Assembly: GCF_046244365.1 (NCBI RefSeq)
Contig: NZ_CP176395.1
Span: 1,860,001-1,924,000 of the forward strand
Origin: Paenibacillus_V sp046244365
GTDB taxonomy: Bacteria; Bacillota; Bacilli; Paenibacillales; NBRC-103111
Length of the DNA: 64,000 bases
Direction: 5' to 3'
Shown piece by piece: positions 1 through 8,145 of this stretch; within the stretch, counting starts at the first letter, position 1, and every line of letters starts with the position of its first letter. Both the position numbers and the translations under genes were made by a program. The notes below the pieces were generated by a model, which saw nothing but the letters and a program-made list of their open reading frames with translations, did no database searches and was not told the origin of the DNA.

Positions 1-1
1 T

Positions 2-1156
2 TTGCGGGGAAACCGGCTGACGGCCGACGAATGGAGCCGGAAACTCGACAATTACGGATTGCCGTTCCGGTTCGGAAGCTGCGCGCTGCTGCTCGTTCGC
101 ATGGAGGAGGAATTCGGCCAATACAAAAACAACGGGCAGCAGCTCATGGAATACGCGATCATCAATATGGCGGAGGAGATCATCGGGGAATTTACGGAAG
201 TCTGGGGCGTCAAAGAGGAGCATGGGTATCTGGCATTTCTGCTCCAGCTTAAGGAAGAACGCTCCGGCATAGGGAAAGAAACGATCCTGGAGAAGCTTGC
301 CATGCAGCTTCAGTCCAAGGTGAAGCAGTTTTTGAAAGGATCGCTGTCCATTGTCATTACCGAATGGTTCCGGTTCCCGGAGCAACTGCCGGACCGGTAC
401 CGCCAGGCTTACGCTTACTTCCGGCAAATCGTAGGGGAAGAGCGGGAATTCGTCATGCGGGTCGGCGATGTCGAGCAGCAGGCTTCCCAAGGAACGCTCG
501 ATGCGATCCATATGCCTCCCGTATTCATGAATCTGCTGGAGGCCGGACGCTGGGATGCGGCGGAGGAAAAGCTGGCGGCCGTTTGCGCGGAGCTCGACGA
601 ACGATGGTCGGAGTCTTGGGAGCACTGTATGGAGGCGGGCTTCGTCATCGCTTCTTCGTTTACGCATCTGGCGCATCGGAACGGCTATACGCTGGCCAAA
701 TTGCTCGGGTCGGACATGGACGATCTGCAGAGCGGAGAGGCCTTCTCCTCCATCGGCAAGCTCCGCAAATGGTCGATGAACGTGCTCGGCAAGCTGAAGG
801 AGGGGACGTCGAACGAGGTCAAGGATATCCGTTCCCAGTACGTGAAGAAGGTGAAGGATTTTGCGGAGAAAAATCTGCATCTCGACGTTTCGCTGCGCGC
901 GCTGGCCGATCATGTGAACCTGCACCCGACGCATCTGTCCAAAATATACAAGATCGAAACCGGCGAAGGCATAAGCGACTACATTTCCTTGCTCCGTATG
1001 GAGCGCGCTTGCCGTCTGCTGCGGGCGACCGACAAAAAGGTGTATGAAATCAGCATGGAGGTCGGCTATTTGGACCCGGCTTATTTTATCAAAGTGTTTA
1101 AGCGCCAATTCGGCGTCACGCCTCAGGAATACAGAGACGGCCATACAACCGCCTAA
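2..1156 (+). CDS. AraC-family (YesN-type) regulator, 5' part outside window
   Basis: The gene enters the window already open, so the true start lies upstream. The visible 384 residues end in a two-helix-turn-helix AraC domain (about residues 285-380, with LRALADHVNLHPTHLSKIYK and the second motif VYEISMEVGYLDPAYFIKVFK). The preceding ~280 residues have the linker typical of YesN-type response regulators, whose receiver domain would be the missing N-terminal part. Such regulators pair with a YesM-type sensor kinase and switch on a neighbouring sugar ABC importer. Here the gene is followed after 99 bp by a sugar-binding lipoprotein, the expected target. A one-component sensor-regulator is an alternative, because the N-terminus is unseen. 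Confidence 0.85.
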   Translation: MRGNRLTADEWSRKLDNYGLPFRFGSCALLLVRMEEEFGQYKNNGQQLMEYAIINMAEEIIGEFTEVWGVKEEHGYLAFLLQLKEERSGIGKETILEKLAMQLQSKVKQFLKGSLSIVITEWFRFPEQLPDRYRQAYAYFRQIVGEEREFVMRVGDVEQQASQGTLDAIHMPPVFMNLLEAGRWDAAEEKLAAVCAELDERWSESWEHCMEAGFVIASSFTHLAHRNGYTLAKLLGSDMDDLQSGEAFSSIGKLRKWSMNVLGKLKEGTSNEVKDIRSQYVKKVKDFAEKNLHLDVSLRALADHVNLHPTHLSKIYKIETGEGISDYISLLRMERACRLLRATDKKVYEISMEVGYLDPAYFIKVFKRQFGVTPQEYRDGHTTA

Positions 1157-1255
1157 CAGAGTCCTACGGAAACTAACATAATCCTATAGATACATTCCCC
1201 GGCAAGTTGGTAGAGTTACACATGTAGTGATCTTACACCGTAGGGGGAAAAAACA

Positions 1256-2941
1256 ATGATTAGATCCCGCAAATCTTGGCTGCTGCTCGCAAGCAGCGCG
1301 CTTATCGCCGTAACGGGCTGCAATGCAAAGAATGCCGGCGACGGGAATGCGGCGGACGGCGGCTCCAACAGCGCATCCGCATCCATACCGGCACCCGCGC
1401 CCGGATTCGACAAAGGGAAATACGACCCGCCCATCGAGATCAGCACGGTACTTATGCCAAAGAAGTATACGAACGGCGATACGAAGGAAAATAACGTCCA
1501 CGACCGCTGGATGCTGGAGCAGTTCGGCATCAAGCATAAAGATACGTGGTACCCGGCCGGCAGCGATCAATATAAACAGAAGCTGCAGCTTACGATTGCG
1601 TCCGGGGAGAAGCTGCCGGACTTCGTAGCGGTTCCGACCGATCCCGTGCTGACCAACCAATTGATCGATTCCGGACAGTTTGTGGCGATCGACGCGCTGT
1701 TCGACAAGTACGCCAACAAAGTTTGGAAAGACCATGCGGCGCAGCATCCGGAATTGTGGTACCCGTTCACGCGCAACGGCAAGAAGTACAATCTGCCTAT
1801 CCTGGAGTACACGGACAATGACGATACGATGCTGTGGCTTCGGGAAGATTGGATGGAGAAGCTGCAGCTCAAAGCTCCTCAGACGATTGCGGAATTAGAG
1901 AACGTGATGGACAAATTCAAGAATCAAAATCCGGACGGACTCGCACCGAAGGATGTTTATCCGCTCGCGGTTTCCATGAAAAACAACACGAACACCTGGA
2001 TGGGATCGCTCGACTGGCTGTTCGGCGCATACGGCACGATCCAGGAGCAGTGGAACAAAGACGCGAACGGCAATCTCGAATACGGCTCGATCAATCCGGG
2101 CTCCAAAAAAGCGCTGGAGAAGCTTCAGGAGTGGATGAACAAAGGGTATATCCACCCGGACGCGGCTCTGTGGGACGAAGGGAAATCCGCCGAAATTTGG
2201 ACCAAGGGCAACGCGGGCGTCCTGCCGGGAGCAAACTGGGTTCCCGACTGGCCGGCTCCGGATTTGCTCAAGAACGTCAAAGGATCGAAGTTCAAAGCGT
2301 ATCCGGTACCAGCGGGACCTGACGGAAAGATGGGCACCAAATGGCAAAATTCCGGCGTCAACAGCAGTATCATGATCAACAAGGATGCCAAGCATCCGGA
2401 AGCGATTTTCCTGTACTACAACTTCTTGCTGGATAACTTGGCTAACCCGTCCACAGGAAGCAAATACGAATTCGGCTTCGCCAAAGGGTACGACTGGGAT
2501 GTCGTGGACGGACAGCCGACAAGCAACAAAGACAAAATCAAAGATTTCAACAACGACTTTCCGTTCCTGACAGGCCCCGCAAGGATTCCGGATCTCTACA
2601 TGAAAACGCTGGTTAAGCTGGCGGACGGCAAAAAGCCGGAAACCCCTTACGAGAAGCAGCTCGCCGAGTTCCGGAAGCCGGAAAACTGGTATGCCGCGAA
2701 GGTCGTCATGTCGCAAATGAACGTCCGTAAGCAAAATTATTTTACGGGTGCGGCGACGACGACGATGATTGCGAAATGGAATCTTTTGCGCCAATCCGAA
2801 ATGGAAACCTTCAATAAAATCATCTACGGCAAATTGCCGATCAGCGCGTTTGACGATTTCGTCACGAGCTGGAAGTCGAACGGCGGCGACCAGGTCACGA
2901 AGGAAGTCAATGAGTGGTTCAAGTCCGTGGCGAGCAAATAA
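1256..2941 (+). CDS. Extracellular sugar-binding lipoprotein of an ABC importer (LplA-like)
   Basis: This 561-residue protein starts with a lipoprotein signal peptide and lipobox VTGC (Cys about residue 22), so it is anchored outside the membrane. The rest is a family 1 extracellular solute-binding fold of the large LplA type (560 rather than ~420 residues), which binds an oligosaccharide or glycoside and delivers it to two membrane permeases. An AGGGGG ribosome site precedes the ATG. No permease follows and a terminator closes the gene. In loci of this type the order is usually permeases, kinase, regulator, binding protein, so the permeases are probably upstream of the window. The substrate is unknown. 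Confidence 0.88.
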   Translation: MIRSRKSWLLLASSALIAVTGCNAKNAGDGNAADGGSNSASASIPAPAPGFDKGKYDPPIEISTVLMPKKYTNGDTKENNVHDRWMLEQFGIKHKDTWYPAGSDQYKQKLQLTIASGEKLPDFVAVPTDPVLTNQLIDSGQFVAIDALFDKYANKVWKDHAAQHPELWYPFTRNGKKYNLPILEYTDNDDTMLWLREDWMEKLQLKAPQTIAELENVMDKFKNQNPDGLAPKDVYPLAVSMKNNTNTWMGSLDWLFGAYGTIQEQWNKDANGNLEYGSINPGSKKALEKLQEWMNKGYIHPDAALWDEGKSAEIWTKGNAGVLPGANWVPDWPAPDLLKNVKGSKFKAYPVPAGPDGKMGTKWQNSGVNSSIMINKDAKHPEAIFLYYNFLLDNLANPSTGSKYEFGFAKGYDWDVVDGQPTSNKDKIKDFNNDFPFLTGPARIPDLYMKTLVKLADGKKPETPYEKQLAEFRKPENWYAAKVVMSQMNVRKQNYFTGAATTTMIAKWNLLRQSEMETFNKIIYGKLPISAFDDFVTSWKSNGGDQVTKEVNEWFKSVASK

Positions 2942-2973
2942 ACGGGCGCCAGGAACTCGTAAGGAATACAAAG

Positions 2974-3000
2974 AAGCAGCCTTCGCGGCTGCTTTTTTTT
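2974..3000 (+). terminator. Rho-independent terminator after the binding-protein gene
   Basis: A 7-bp stem AGCAGCC/GGCTGCT with loop TTCGC is followed by eight T. It sits 32 bp after the stop codon. Confidence 0.9.
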
Positions 3001-3113
3001 GTCGAAGTGCGCCCGGTATGAGCGTCATCTTTAGGGTGAAAGTACTGAACGGGGGATAGGCGCTCCCTTCTATTCGAGGAAGCCCCTGTGCCGGGGGGAT
3101 TTTGGATTCTTAC

Positions 3114-4058
3114 TTAATGAAGCCTTGCCATGTTCCGGTGCCGGAGAAACTGTTTGCCGTATTCTCCGTGCGGGTTGATGCCGGCATGCTCGATTTGAAT
3201 CGTCGAATGCTCGATGCCGTATTTGGCTTTGAGCGTTTCGTTAATCGCGAGGATAACGCAGAACGGCTGAATGTTCTCGTTGACGAATACGTGAGCCGTC
3301 AGCGAGTAGTGGTCGGTCGATACGGCCCACAGATGCATTTCGTGCACGTCCTCGACGCCTTCGACCTTCGCGATGTCGCCGCGGATTTGGTCGAGATCGA
3401 ATTTTTCCGGGACGGACTCCATCATGATCAGGTACGAGGCGCGGACGATTTTGGCTCCGCCCGTAAAGATGATGGCGCCGATCACCATACTGATGAGCGG
3501 ATCGAAGATGCGGAATCCGGTGAAGTAGATGAGTACGGCCGAAATAATGACGCCGATCGAGCTCAAGAGGTCACCGATAAAATGCCAGAGGGCGCTCTGC
3601 ACGTTCAGGTTGTCTTCTTCCTTCATGCTTCTGCTGAGGACGATCGTGAGTACGATATTGACGACGAGACCGATCGAGGCGATGACGATCATCGTTTGAA
3701 AGTGAATGTCCTCCGGCGTAATCATCCGTTTGATGCCCTCGATGAAAATGCCGATCGCAATGATGGCAAGCGCGAGTCCGTTCAACAGGGAGGCGATGAT
3801 TTCGAAGCGCAAGTAGCCGAACGTAAAGCGGGCGTTAGGCTGCCTGGTCGCCATATAAATAGCCACCATGCTTAGACCCAGCGCAAGCACGTCGGAAATC
3901 ATGTGCGCGGAGTCCGACAAGAGCGCAAGCGAATTGGATGCGAGACCGCCGATAATTTCGACAATCGTAAAAAACAGCGTCAGCACGAGCGTGATCCACA
4001 GCGTTTTTTTGGAGGTGGATTGTTCTTTGACGTGGCGTAGATGATGATAATCGTACAT
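3114..4058 (-). CDS. Cation diffusion facilitator (CDF) metal exporter
   Basis: This 314-residue CzcD/ZitB-type protein exports divalent metal (Zn, Co, Fe or Mn) in exchange for protons across the cytoplasmic membrane. Six membrane segments occupy about residues 20-190. The second contains the family metal-site pattern SDSAHMISD, followed by the fifth-helix half of the site and a cytoplasmic C-terminal domain (about 205-300) ending in a His-rich tail. The start codon follows GGCGGTGAG in the minus direction. The gene is monocistronic and divergent from corA, with a 15-bp palindrome in its leader that suggests control by a Fur-family repressor. The exact metal cannot be read from sequence. Confidence 0.9.
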   Translation of the reverse strand: MYDYHHLRHVKEQSTSKKTLWITLVLTLFFTIVEIIGGLASNSLALLSDSAHMISDVLALGLSMVAIYMATRQPNARFTFGYLRFEIIASLLNGLALAIIAIGIFIEGIKRMITPEDIHFQTMIVIASIGLVVNIVLTIVLSRSMKEEDNLNVQSALWHFIGDLLSSIGVIISAVLIYFTGFRIFDPLISMVIGAIIFTGGAKIVRASYLIMMESVPEKFDLDQIRGDIAKVEGVEDVHEMHLWAVSTDHYSLTAHVFVNENIQPFCVILAINETLKAKYGIEHSTIQIEHAGINPHGEYGKQFLRHRNMARLH

Positions 4059-4081
4059 GGTAGCTCACCGCCTTCTCTAGA

Positions 4082-4096
4082 TTAGAATAATTCTAA
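4082..4096 (-). promoter_or_regulatory. 7-1-7 palindrome, Fur/PerR-family operator candidate
   Basis: TTAGAAT-A-ATTCTAA is a perfect 7-1-7 inverted repeat. It lies just downstream of the predicted -10 of the CDF gene, at about +11 to +25. The layout matches Fur-superfamily boxes (PerR type TTATAATnATTATAA), with one substitution per arm. Confidence 0.6.
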
Positions 4097-4113
4097 ATAA
4101 GCTTCTTGATTGC

Positions 4114-4143
4114 ATTATACGCCAATATGCGCCCGCCTGTAAA
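4114..4143 (-). promoter_or_regulatory. Sigma-A promoter of the CDF gene
   Basis: Read on the minus strand: TTTACA, 18-bp spacer, then a perfect TATAAT. Transcription would start near 4107 and run into the palindromic operator. Confidence 0.7.
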
Positions 4144-4162
4144 TGCGTTTGCCTATATTTTC

Positions 4163-4171
4163 TGATATACT
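4163..4171 (+). promoter_or_regulatory. Extended -10 element ahead of corA
   Basis: TG-A-TATACT lies about 105 bp upstream of the chosen corA start. No good -35 is present, as is common with extended -10 promoters. Confidence 0.45.
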
Positions 4172-4275
4172 GGAAACGTTTGTTGCAGGGTGCAGGTTTG
4201 TGCCTTGAAGCAGCAAGCGGTTTGCTTGGAATGACGCCGTCTGGCGTTAACTTGAGAAAGGGCGGGAGATGCCGG

Positions 4276-5226
4276 ATGATTCGAACGCTAGCTGTTACCG
4301 CAGACGGTCTGATCGTCCGCGATATTCCGCTTGAGCGGCTCCATGATGCGGATGTGAAATGGTACTGGGTCGATTTCGACAGTCCCGACGAGCAGGAGAC
4401 GTCTTTACTGGACAGCTTTTTTCATTTCCACCCGCTGGCGATAGAGGATTGCATGCATTTCCTGCAACGCCCGAAACTCGATCATTATGACGACGCGCAT
4501 TTTTTCGTGCTGCATACGCTCAATCAGGAGACGCTGCTTGCCGATGAGGTCGATTTATTCGTCGGGCCGAATTTTGTCGTGTCGTTTCATTTGAGGCCTC
4601 TGCAGGAGATGGAAGAAGTATGGAAGAAAATAAGCGCTCAAAAGTCGATCGCCCAAAAAGATCATATTTTCATCGTCTACTTGATTATGGATAAGCTGGT
4701 CGATTATTATTTTCCGAGCTTGATGCGGATCGAGGACGATCTGCTGCAGCTGGAGACGAATCCCGACGGGCAACTAATCGGGGAGCGGATGAATGAGGTA
4801 TATGAATTGCGGGCCAAGCTCGGCAAGCTGAGGCGCACGGTATTCCCGATGCGCGATTTGTTGTATAGGGTTATCTATACGGAGAAGATTCAGGGGTTGA
4901 AAGGGCATATCGAATATTTTACCGATATTCACGACCACCTGCTGAAGCTTGCCGACATGATCGAGTCGAACCGCGAGATGTCGTCGGATTTGCGCGACAG
5001 CTATATGTCGATCAACGCCAACCGGATGAATGCGATCATGAAGACGCTGACCGTCATTACGACGATCTTCATGCCGCTGACGTTCATCGCCGGCATCTAC
5101 GGGATGAACTTCGCGCATATGCCGGAGCTGGAATGGCCGGGCGGGTATCCGCTTGTGCTGTTCGTGATGCTGCTGATCGGCGCGGGCATGTTTATCTGGT
5201 TTTACCGCAAAGGCTGGTTTAAATGA
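4276..5226 (+). CDS. corA: CorA-family magnesium/cobalt transporter
   Basis: CorA forms a pentameric channel that takes up Mg2+ (and Co2+). The 316-residue protein has the acidic cytoplasmic funnel domain, a long stalk helix, and two C-terminal membrane segments. The signature YGMNF follows the first of these (about residues 275-279), and the chain ends in the basic tail of the family. The ATG at 4276 is chosen because GGGCGGGAG lies just before it. The frame stays open 32 codons further upstream but without a ribosome site. The gene is monocistronic, divergent from the CDF exporter, and closed by a terminator. No Mg2+-sensing leader RNA is visible in the short upstream region. Confidence 0.93.
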   Translation: MIRTLAVTADGLIVRDIPLERLHDADVKWYWVDFDSPDEQETSLLDSFFHFHPLAIEDCMHFLQRPKLDHYDDAHFFVLHTLNQETLLADEVDLFVGPNFVVSFHLRPLQEMEEVWKKISAQKSIAQKDHIFIVYLIMDKLVDYYFPSLMRIEDDLLQLETNPDGQLIGERMNEVYELRAKLGKLRRTVFPMRDLLYRVIYTEKIQGLKGHIEYFTDIHDHLLKLADMIESNREMSSDLRDSYMSINANRMNAIMKTLTVITTIFMPLTFIAGIYGMNFAHMPELEWPGGYPLVLFVMLLIGAGMFIWFYRKGWFK

Positions 5227-5241
5227 ATGGATTATGGCGCT

Positions 5242-5281
5242 ACGGCTTCGGTTGCAATTTTGCAGCCGAGCCGTTTTTTTC
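5242..5281 (+). terminator. Terminator after corA
   Basis: An imperfect long stem (CGGCTTCGGTTGCA against TGCAGCCGAGCCG) is followed by eight T. Confidence 0.8.
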
Positions 5282-5690
5282 TTGGCGCTCCTCGAATTGG
5301 CCGCCCAAGTACAACATCAGGATAAATAGGTCCAGGCATGTTCAAAAAGTACATACACGGCTATATACATAAGTATGTGGCAGGACCGAGCGCGCTCACC
5401 TTCCAACGGGCATTCCCCGACTTAACTTAACTGCTCTACTAGCCGACGAAGCGAGTCCCCACTGCCGAAACTAACTGCTCGATTGGCGACTTAGCGAGTT
5501 CCGATTACCTAATGTGCTTCTAGCCTACTCAGCGAGTTCCCACTCCAACCCCATTTAGCTACCCTTACTCCGACATATTGGCTTCCACTACCTAGTCATT
5601 TCTTTTATTGTCACTGTCCTCCGAACCATTCCGAAAATAATGAATGTAAATTCACTCCCTCTGTTCGTAGTGATTATCTCACGAATACTC
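5282..5690. repeat. Non-coding stretch with three degenerate direct repeats
   Basis: No credible gene is seen between corA and the IS110-associated region. Within it, about 5437-5550 holds three degenerate copies, ~45 bp apart, of a unit containing the core AGCGAGT followed by a C-rich tail ('gacgaagcgagtccccact', 'gacttagcgagttccgatt', 'actcagcgagttcccact'). The rest shows nothing recognisable. Confidence 0.45.
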
Positions 5691-6009
5691 GCTCATTCGC
5701 AGGATTTCACCATTCTTTGAAGCAGGCTTTCCGTAGAGGCAAGGACCTGACCCGTTGGGAGCATCATTTTGGGTATGCGGGAATAGAGGAAAGGCCTCAA
5801 TCCCCAATCATTTCCGTTATGATGCACGTATACTCCACAATCGTCTTGGTGGTTTACCCTCCCAATTCTCAACGGGTCTTCGCCCTTACATTCCTTCGTT
5901 ATACCTATCCAAGAGGTGGAGGCCGAAATGCTAGTGTAACGGGTCAGTGCCCTTTGTGAACCCACATTCGGTACTCCGTGCTTATGTGTTTTCCATCCTG
6001 CGAATGAGC
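5691..6009. ncRNA. Structured non-coding region on the 3' side of the IS110 transposase
   Basis: The segment is bounded by a perfect 15-bp inverted repeat (GCTCATTCGCAGGAT at 5691-5705, complement at 5995-6009). Nested inside are GCATCAT/ATGATGC (about 5762-5768 and 5819-5825) and a GAGG/CCTC hairpin. The 10-mer CTGACCCGTT (5747-5756) can pair with AACGGGTCAG (5938-5947), or its core with CAACGGGTC (5870-5878). It has no credible gene. IS110-family elements carry guide (bridge/seek) RNAs next to the transposase, so a guide RNA is possible, though it is longer than known examples. Strand is unresolved; the transposase reads minus. Confidence 0.45.
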
Positions 6010-6084
6010 CAAAATACGTACGCTAACCTTTGTGTTCCCATGCTACTTTCCTCTTGTGAAACATGTTGCCCAAGTGGGAGCCTC

Positions 6085-7368
6085 CTAGGCTGCAGCCTCT
6101 TGTACATCGTTCGCCCGAAAGGCTTCCCCTCGTTTTACCATACCTATCATGATCCGTGTTAGTTTACCGATCAGTTTAAAGACGGAGCGATGCTTTTTCA
6201 TCTTCTTTTCTTTTACGTTTTGCTCGTGCCACCGTTTAAACTGCGGGTTATTTGTAATCAAGGACAAGGTTCCCAAATACAGATATTTGCGCAGCTGTCG
6301 CCTGCCTCGTTTTGAGATTCCTACTTTGCCTTCGTATTTCCCCGAGCTGTTATCCGTTAAGTTGAGACCCGCTTGGGAAAGGATCTGTTGTCCATGTGCA
6401 TACTTGCTTATCTCTCCGCATCCGGCCAATAAAGCGGCTATGAACAGCGTGCTCAGCCCCTTTATGGTGCGAAGTAGGTTCACCACATCCGGTACCTGGG
6501 CAAGTAGGATGTCGAGCTCATGCTCCATCTCCTTTAGCCTTTCGGTTAACCGTTCATAGTCCTCTACAAGCCGCGCAATTTCTTTACGCGCTTCTTCACA
6601 TCCAACCTTACTCCCAACAGAACTACGGGCTACAGCGAGGAGCCTGGCGGCCGTTTCTAGTCCTGTCTTCCCGCCTGCACGCTTCATGCCGCCTTCTTCC
6701 TTCCAGCCGGTAATCATCTGCTCAGCTGTCATCGGTGCGATATCTTCGGGCAGCGGGAAAGCCTTCAGCGTGGCGACTGACCGCGCAATCTCCCAGTCGG
6801 AAAATACCAGTCTGTACTCAGGAAAGTGAATATCCAGCCAGCGGTGAAGTCGGCCCTTCAAGCTTGTCAGTTGCTTGACCCAGTATTCGCGGTCGTTCAT
6901 TACCATGCGCAACCGCCGATAGATGGCTGCGTGCCGATTGTAAGTGGTGTAATATCCACGGCTTACGGCATCGGCAATGACCAGCGCGTCTTTGATGTCG
7001 TTCTTGGATTGGCTGTTATCTCGGTTTTCCTTGTTACGTTTTGTGGTCAGGGGGTTAACGAGAACGACCTCATGGCCAAGGTCCATCAACCAATCGGCCA
7101 AGCTGAACCAATAATGTCCGGTCGGTTCAAGGCCGATGATGAGTGAGGAGAGGCCTTTCTGTTGTTGGAGTTGTCCGATCCATCGTAAAAGTTTCCCAAA
7201 GCCCTCTCCTTGATTCTCGAACGTGACAGGTCGGCCTATCTCTAATCCACGGTAAGTAACGGCACGAGCCACATGCCGCTCCTTGGCAATGTCGATACCG
7301 ATAATGAGATGATTCGTAGAAATTCGTTCAATCCGTTGATTTTGTACGTCTCTTTGTTTAAACTTCAT
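6085..7368 (-). CDS. IS110-family DEDD transposase
   Basis: This 427-residue recombinase begins with the RuvC-like DEDD domain: IIGIDIAKE (first Asp), IIGLEPTGH (Glu), and SKNDIKDALVIAD (Asp pair). It then has a coiled segment (about residues 230-290) and the C-terminal IS116/IS110/IS902 domain with a helix-hairpin-helix (TIKGLSTLFIAALLAGCGEI) and the catalytic Ser region. It appears full length and intact, so the element may be active. The ATG at 7368 is chosen over one six codons upstream because GGGAGGG lies nine bases before it. That ribosome site lies in one arm of a leader hairpin (7373-7438), which should damp translation. Confidence 0.92.
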   Translation of the reverse strand: MKFKQRDVQNQRIERISTNHLIIGIDIAKERHVARAVTYRGLEIGRPVTFENQGEGFGKLLRWIGQLQQQKGLSSLIIGLEPTGHYWFSLADWLMDLGHEVVLVNPLTTKRNKENRDNSQSKNDIKDALVIADAVSRGYYTTYNRHAAIYRRLRMVMNDREYWVKQLTSLKGRLHRWLDIHFPEYRLVFSDWEIARSVATLKAFPLPEDIAPMTAEQMITGWKEEGGMKRAGGKTGLETAARLLAVARSSVGSKVGCEEARKEIARLVEDYERLTERLKEMEHELDILLAQVPDVVNLLRTIKGLSTLFIAALLAGCGEISKYAHGQQILSQAGLNLTDNSSGKYEGKVGISKRGRRQLRKYLYLGTLSLITNNPQFKRWHEQNVKEKKMKKHRSVFKLIGKLTRIMIGMVKRGEAFRANDVQEAAA

Positions 7369-7372
7369 AGTA

Positions 7373-7438
7373 GAGCACCCTCCCATGTGGATCTGTTAGT
7401 CACTGCCCGTGACATGATCTACTATACAGAGGGTGCTC
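7373..7438 (-). promoter_or_regulatory. Leader hairpin masking the transposase ribosome site
   Basis: Perfect 10-bp arms GAGCACCCTC (7373-7382) and GAGGGTGCTC (7429-7438) enclose an inner GTCAC-TGCCC-GTGAC hairpin (7399-7413). On the minus-strand message the second arm contains the transposase Shine-Dalgarno. It could also be part of a guide RNA, since the IS110 subgroup places it upstream of the transposase. Confidence 0.55.
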
Positions 7439-7489
7439 GTGCTTTACAAAGCCGATTTCTTAGCATCTACAGGAATGCTATTACTGAAC

Positions 7490-7552
7490 CTAAATTCACT
7501 ATTTCATCCGGAAATGGAGTCCAAAGGTGAAATAGTGAAGCAAACGTCACTA
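7490..7552. repeat. Dispersed TTCACTATT palindromic repeats, block 1
   Basis: Several partial palindromes built on TTCACTATT/AATAGTGAA lie between the IS110 element and the folded element at 7562. The same unit occurs at 7735-7915 and 28631-28842. Confidence 0.6.
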
Positions 7553-7561
7553 ATAGTTCGT

Positions 7562-7729
7562 GTTTAAAAAGACCACTTTTCAGAACCGAGAAGGTTGGAT
7601 GAATCCGAGGAACGAGGACACGGAGCGTAGGCAAAACCTACGTGAGTACCGCAGTTACCGGATGAATTCAAGATTCGATGTCGAATAACCTACAGTTCTG
7701 CTTCGTTATCAAAAGGGGGCTTTTTAAAC
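7562..7729. repeat. 168-bp folded MITE-like element
   Basis: Imperfect 19-bp terminal inverted repeats (7562-7580, GTTTAAAAAG...; 7711-7729, ...CTTTTTAAAC) flank a fully nested set of stems. These are CAGAAC/GTTCTG (7581-7586/7695-7700), AGGTT/AACCT (7592-7596/7687-7691), ATCCG/CGGAT (7603-7607/7659-7663), CGTAGG/CCTACG (7626-7631/7637-7642) and a side hairpin ATTCGA/TCGAAT (7673-7678/7681-7686). There is no coding capacity. It interrupts a field of TTCACTATT repeats, with CTAATAGT present near both edges. Either a non-autonomous transposon or a structured RNA element. Confidence 0.6.
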
Positions 7730-7734
7730 AACCT

Positions 7735-7915
7735 CTAATAGTGAATGTGACGGTAAAATAGCGACGTCTGATTCACTATTCGAAGGAATACCTCCATTTT
7801 GCCTGAAAATAGTGAAGTTTGCTTCACTGTTAGTGAACCTGGATTCACTATTCGTCGACCTGCCCCCATTTTGCCCGAAAATGTTAGAAAAGTTTGCTTC
7901 ACGCTTCACTATTCG
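7735..7915. repeat. Dispersed TTCACTATT palindromic repeats, block 2
   Basis: At least four AATAGTGAA/TTCACTATT arms with short variable loops (for example AGTGAAG-TTTG-CTTCACT) lie between the folded element and the catabolic operon. No gene is seen. Confidence 0.65.
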
Positions 7916-8047
7916 CTACTATTCCCGTTTCTAGCGAAAACGAGGCTGCTTCTGCCAGCGCTGCCAGAACGAAGCTGAAGCCTGGCGATCATCTTCCGAA
8001 GATGAGCCCATTGCCGCAGCCAGGAATCAGGCTCTGCAGATTTCATA

Positions 8048-8077
8048 TTTACAGCCCCTTGCAAGCTGGACTATAAT
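8048..8077 (+). promoter_or_regulatory. Promoter of the dehydrogenase-aldolase operon
   Basis: TTTACA (8048-8053), 18-bp spacer, then a perfect TATAAT (8072-8077), about 70 bp upstream of the first gene. Confidence 0.65.
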
Positions 8078-8145
8078 AAACATGTAAATATAGATACGTT
8101 GTATCACAATGAGAGACGATAATGTAAAAATAATCGAAGAACGGA

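Larger units (their letters stand above)
5691..7438 (-). mobile_element. IS110-family insertion element, ends approximate
   Basis: The element is defined by its transposase gene plus structured flanks on both sides. The limits given are the outermost structured inverted repeats that I can see. IS110 elements lack classical terminal inverted repeats and usually make little or no target duplication, so exact ends cannot be set from one copy. Confidence 0.5.

Noticed and set aside
1163..1244. CCTACGG/CCGTAGG pairing that could hide the ribosome site of the 1256 gene
   Set aside because: Only seven base pairs across a 68-nt loop, likely chance.
4141..4275. Mg2+ riboswitch ahead of corA
   Set aside because: The leader is too short and lacks M-box pairings; only an extended -10 element is seen.
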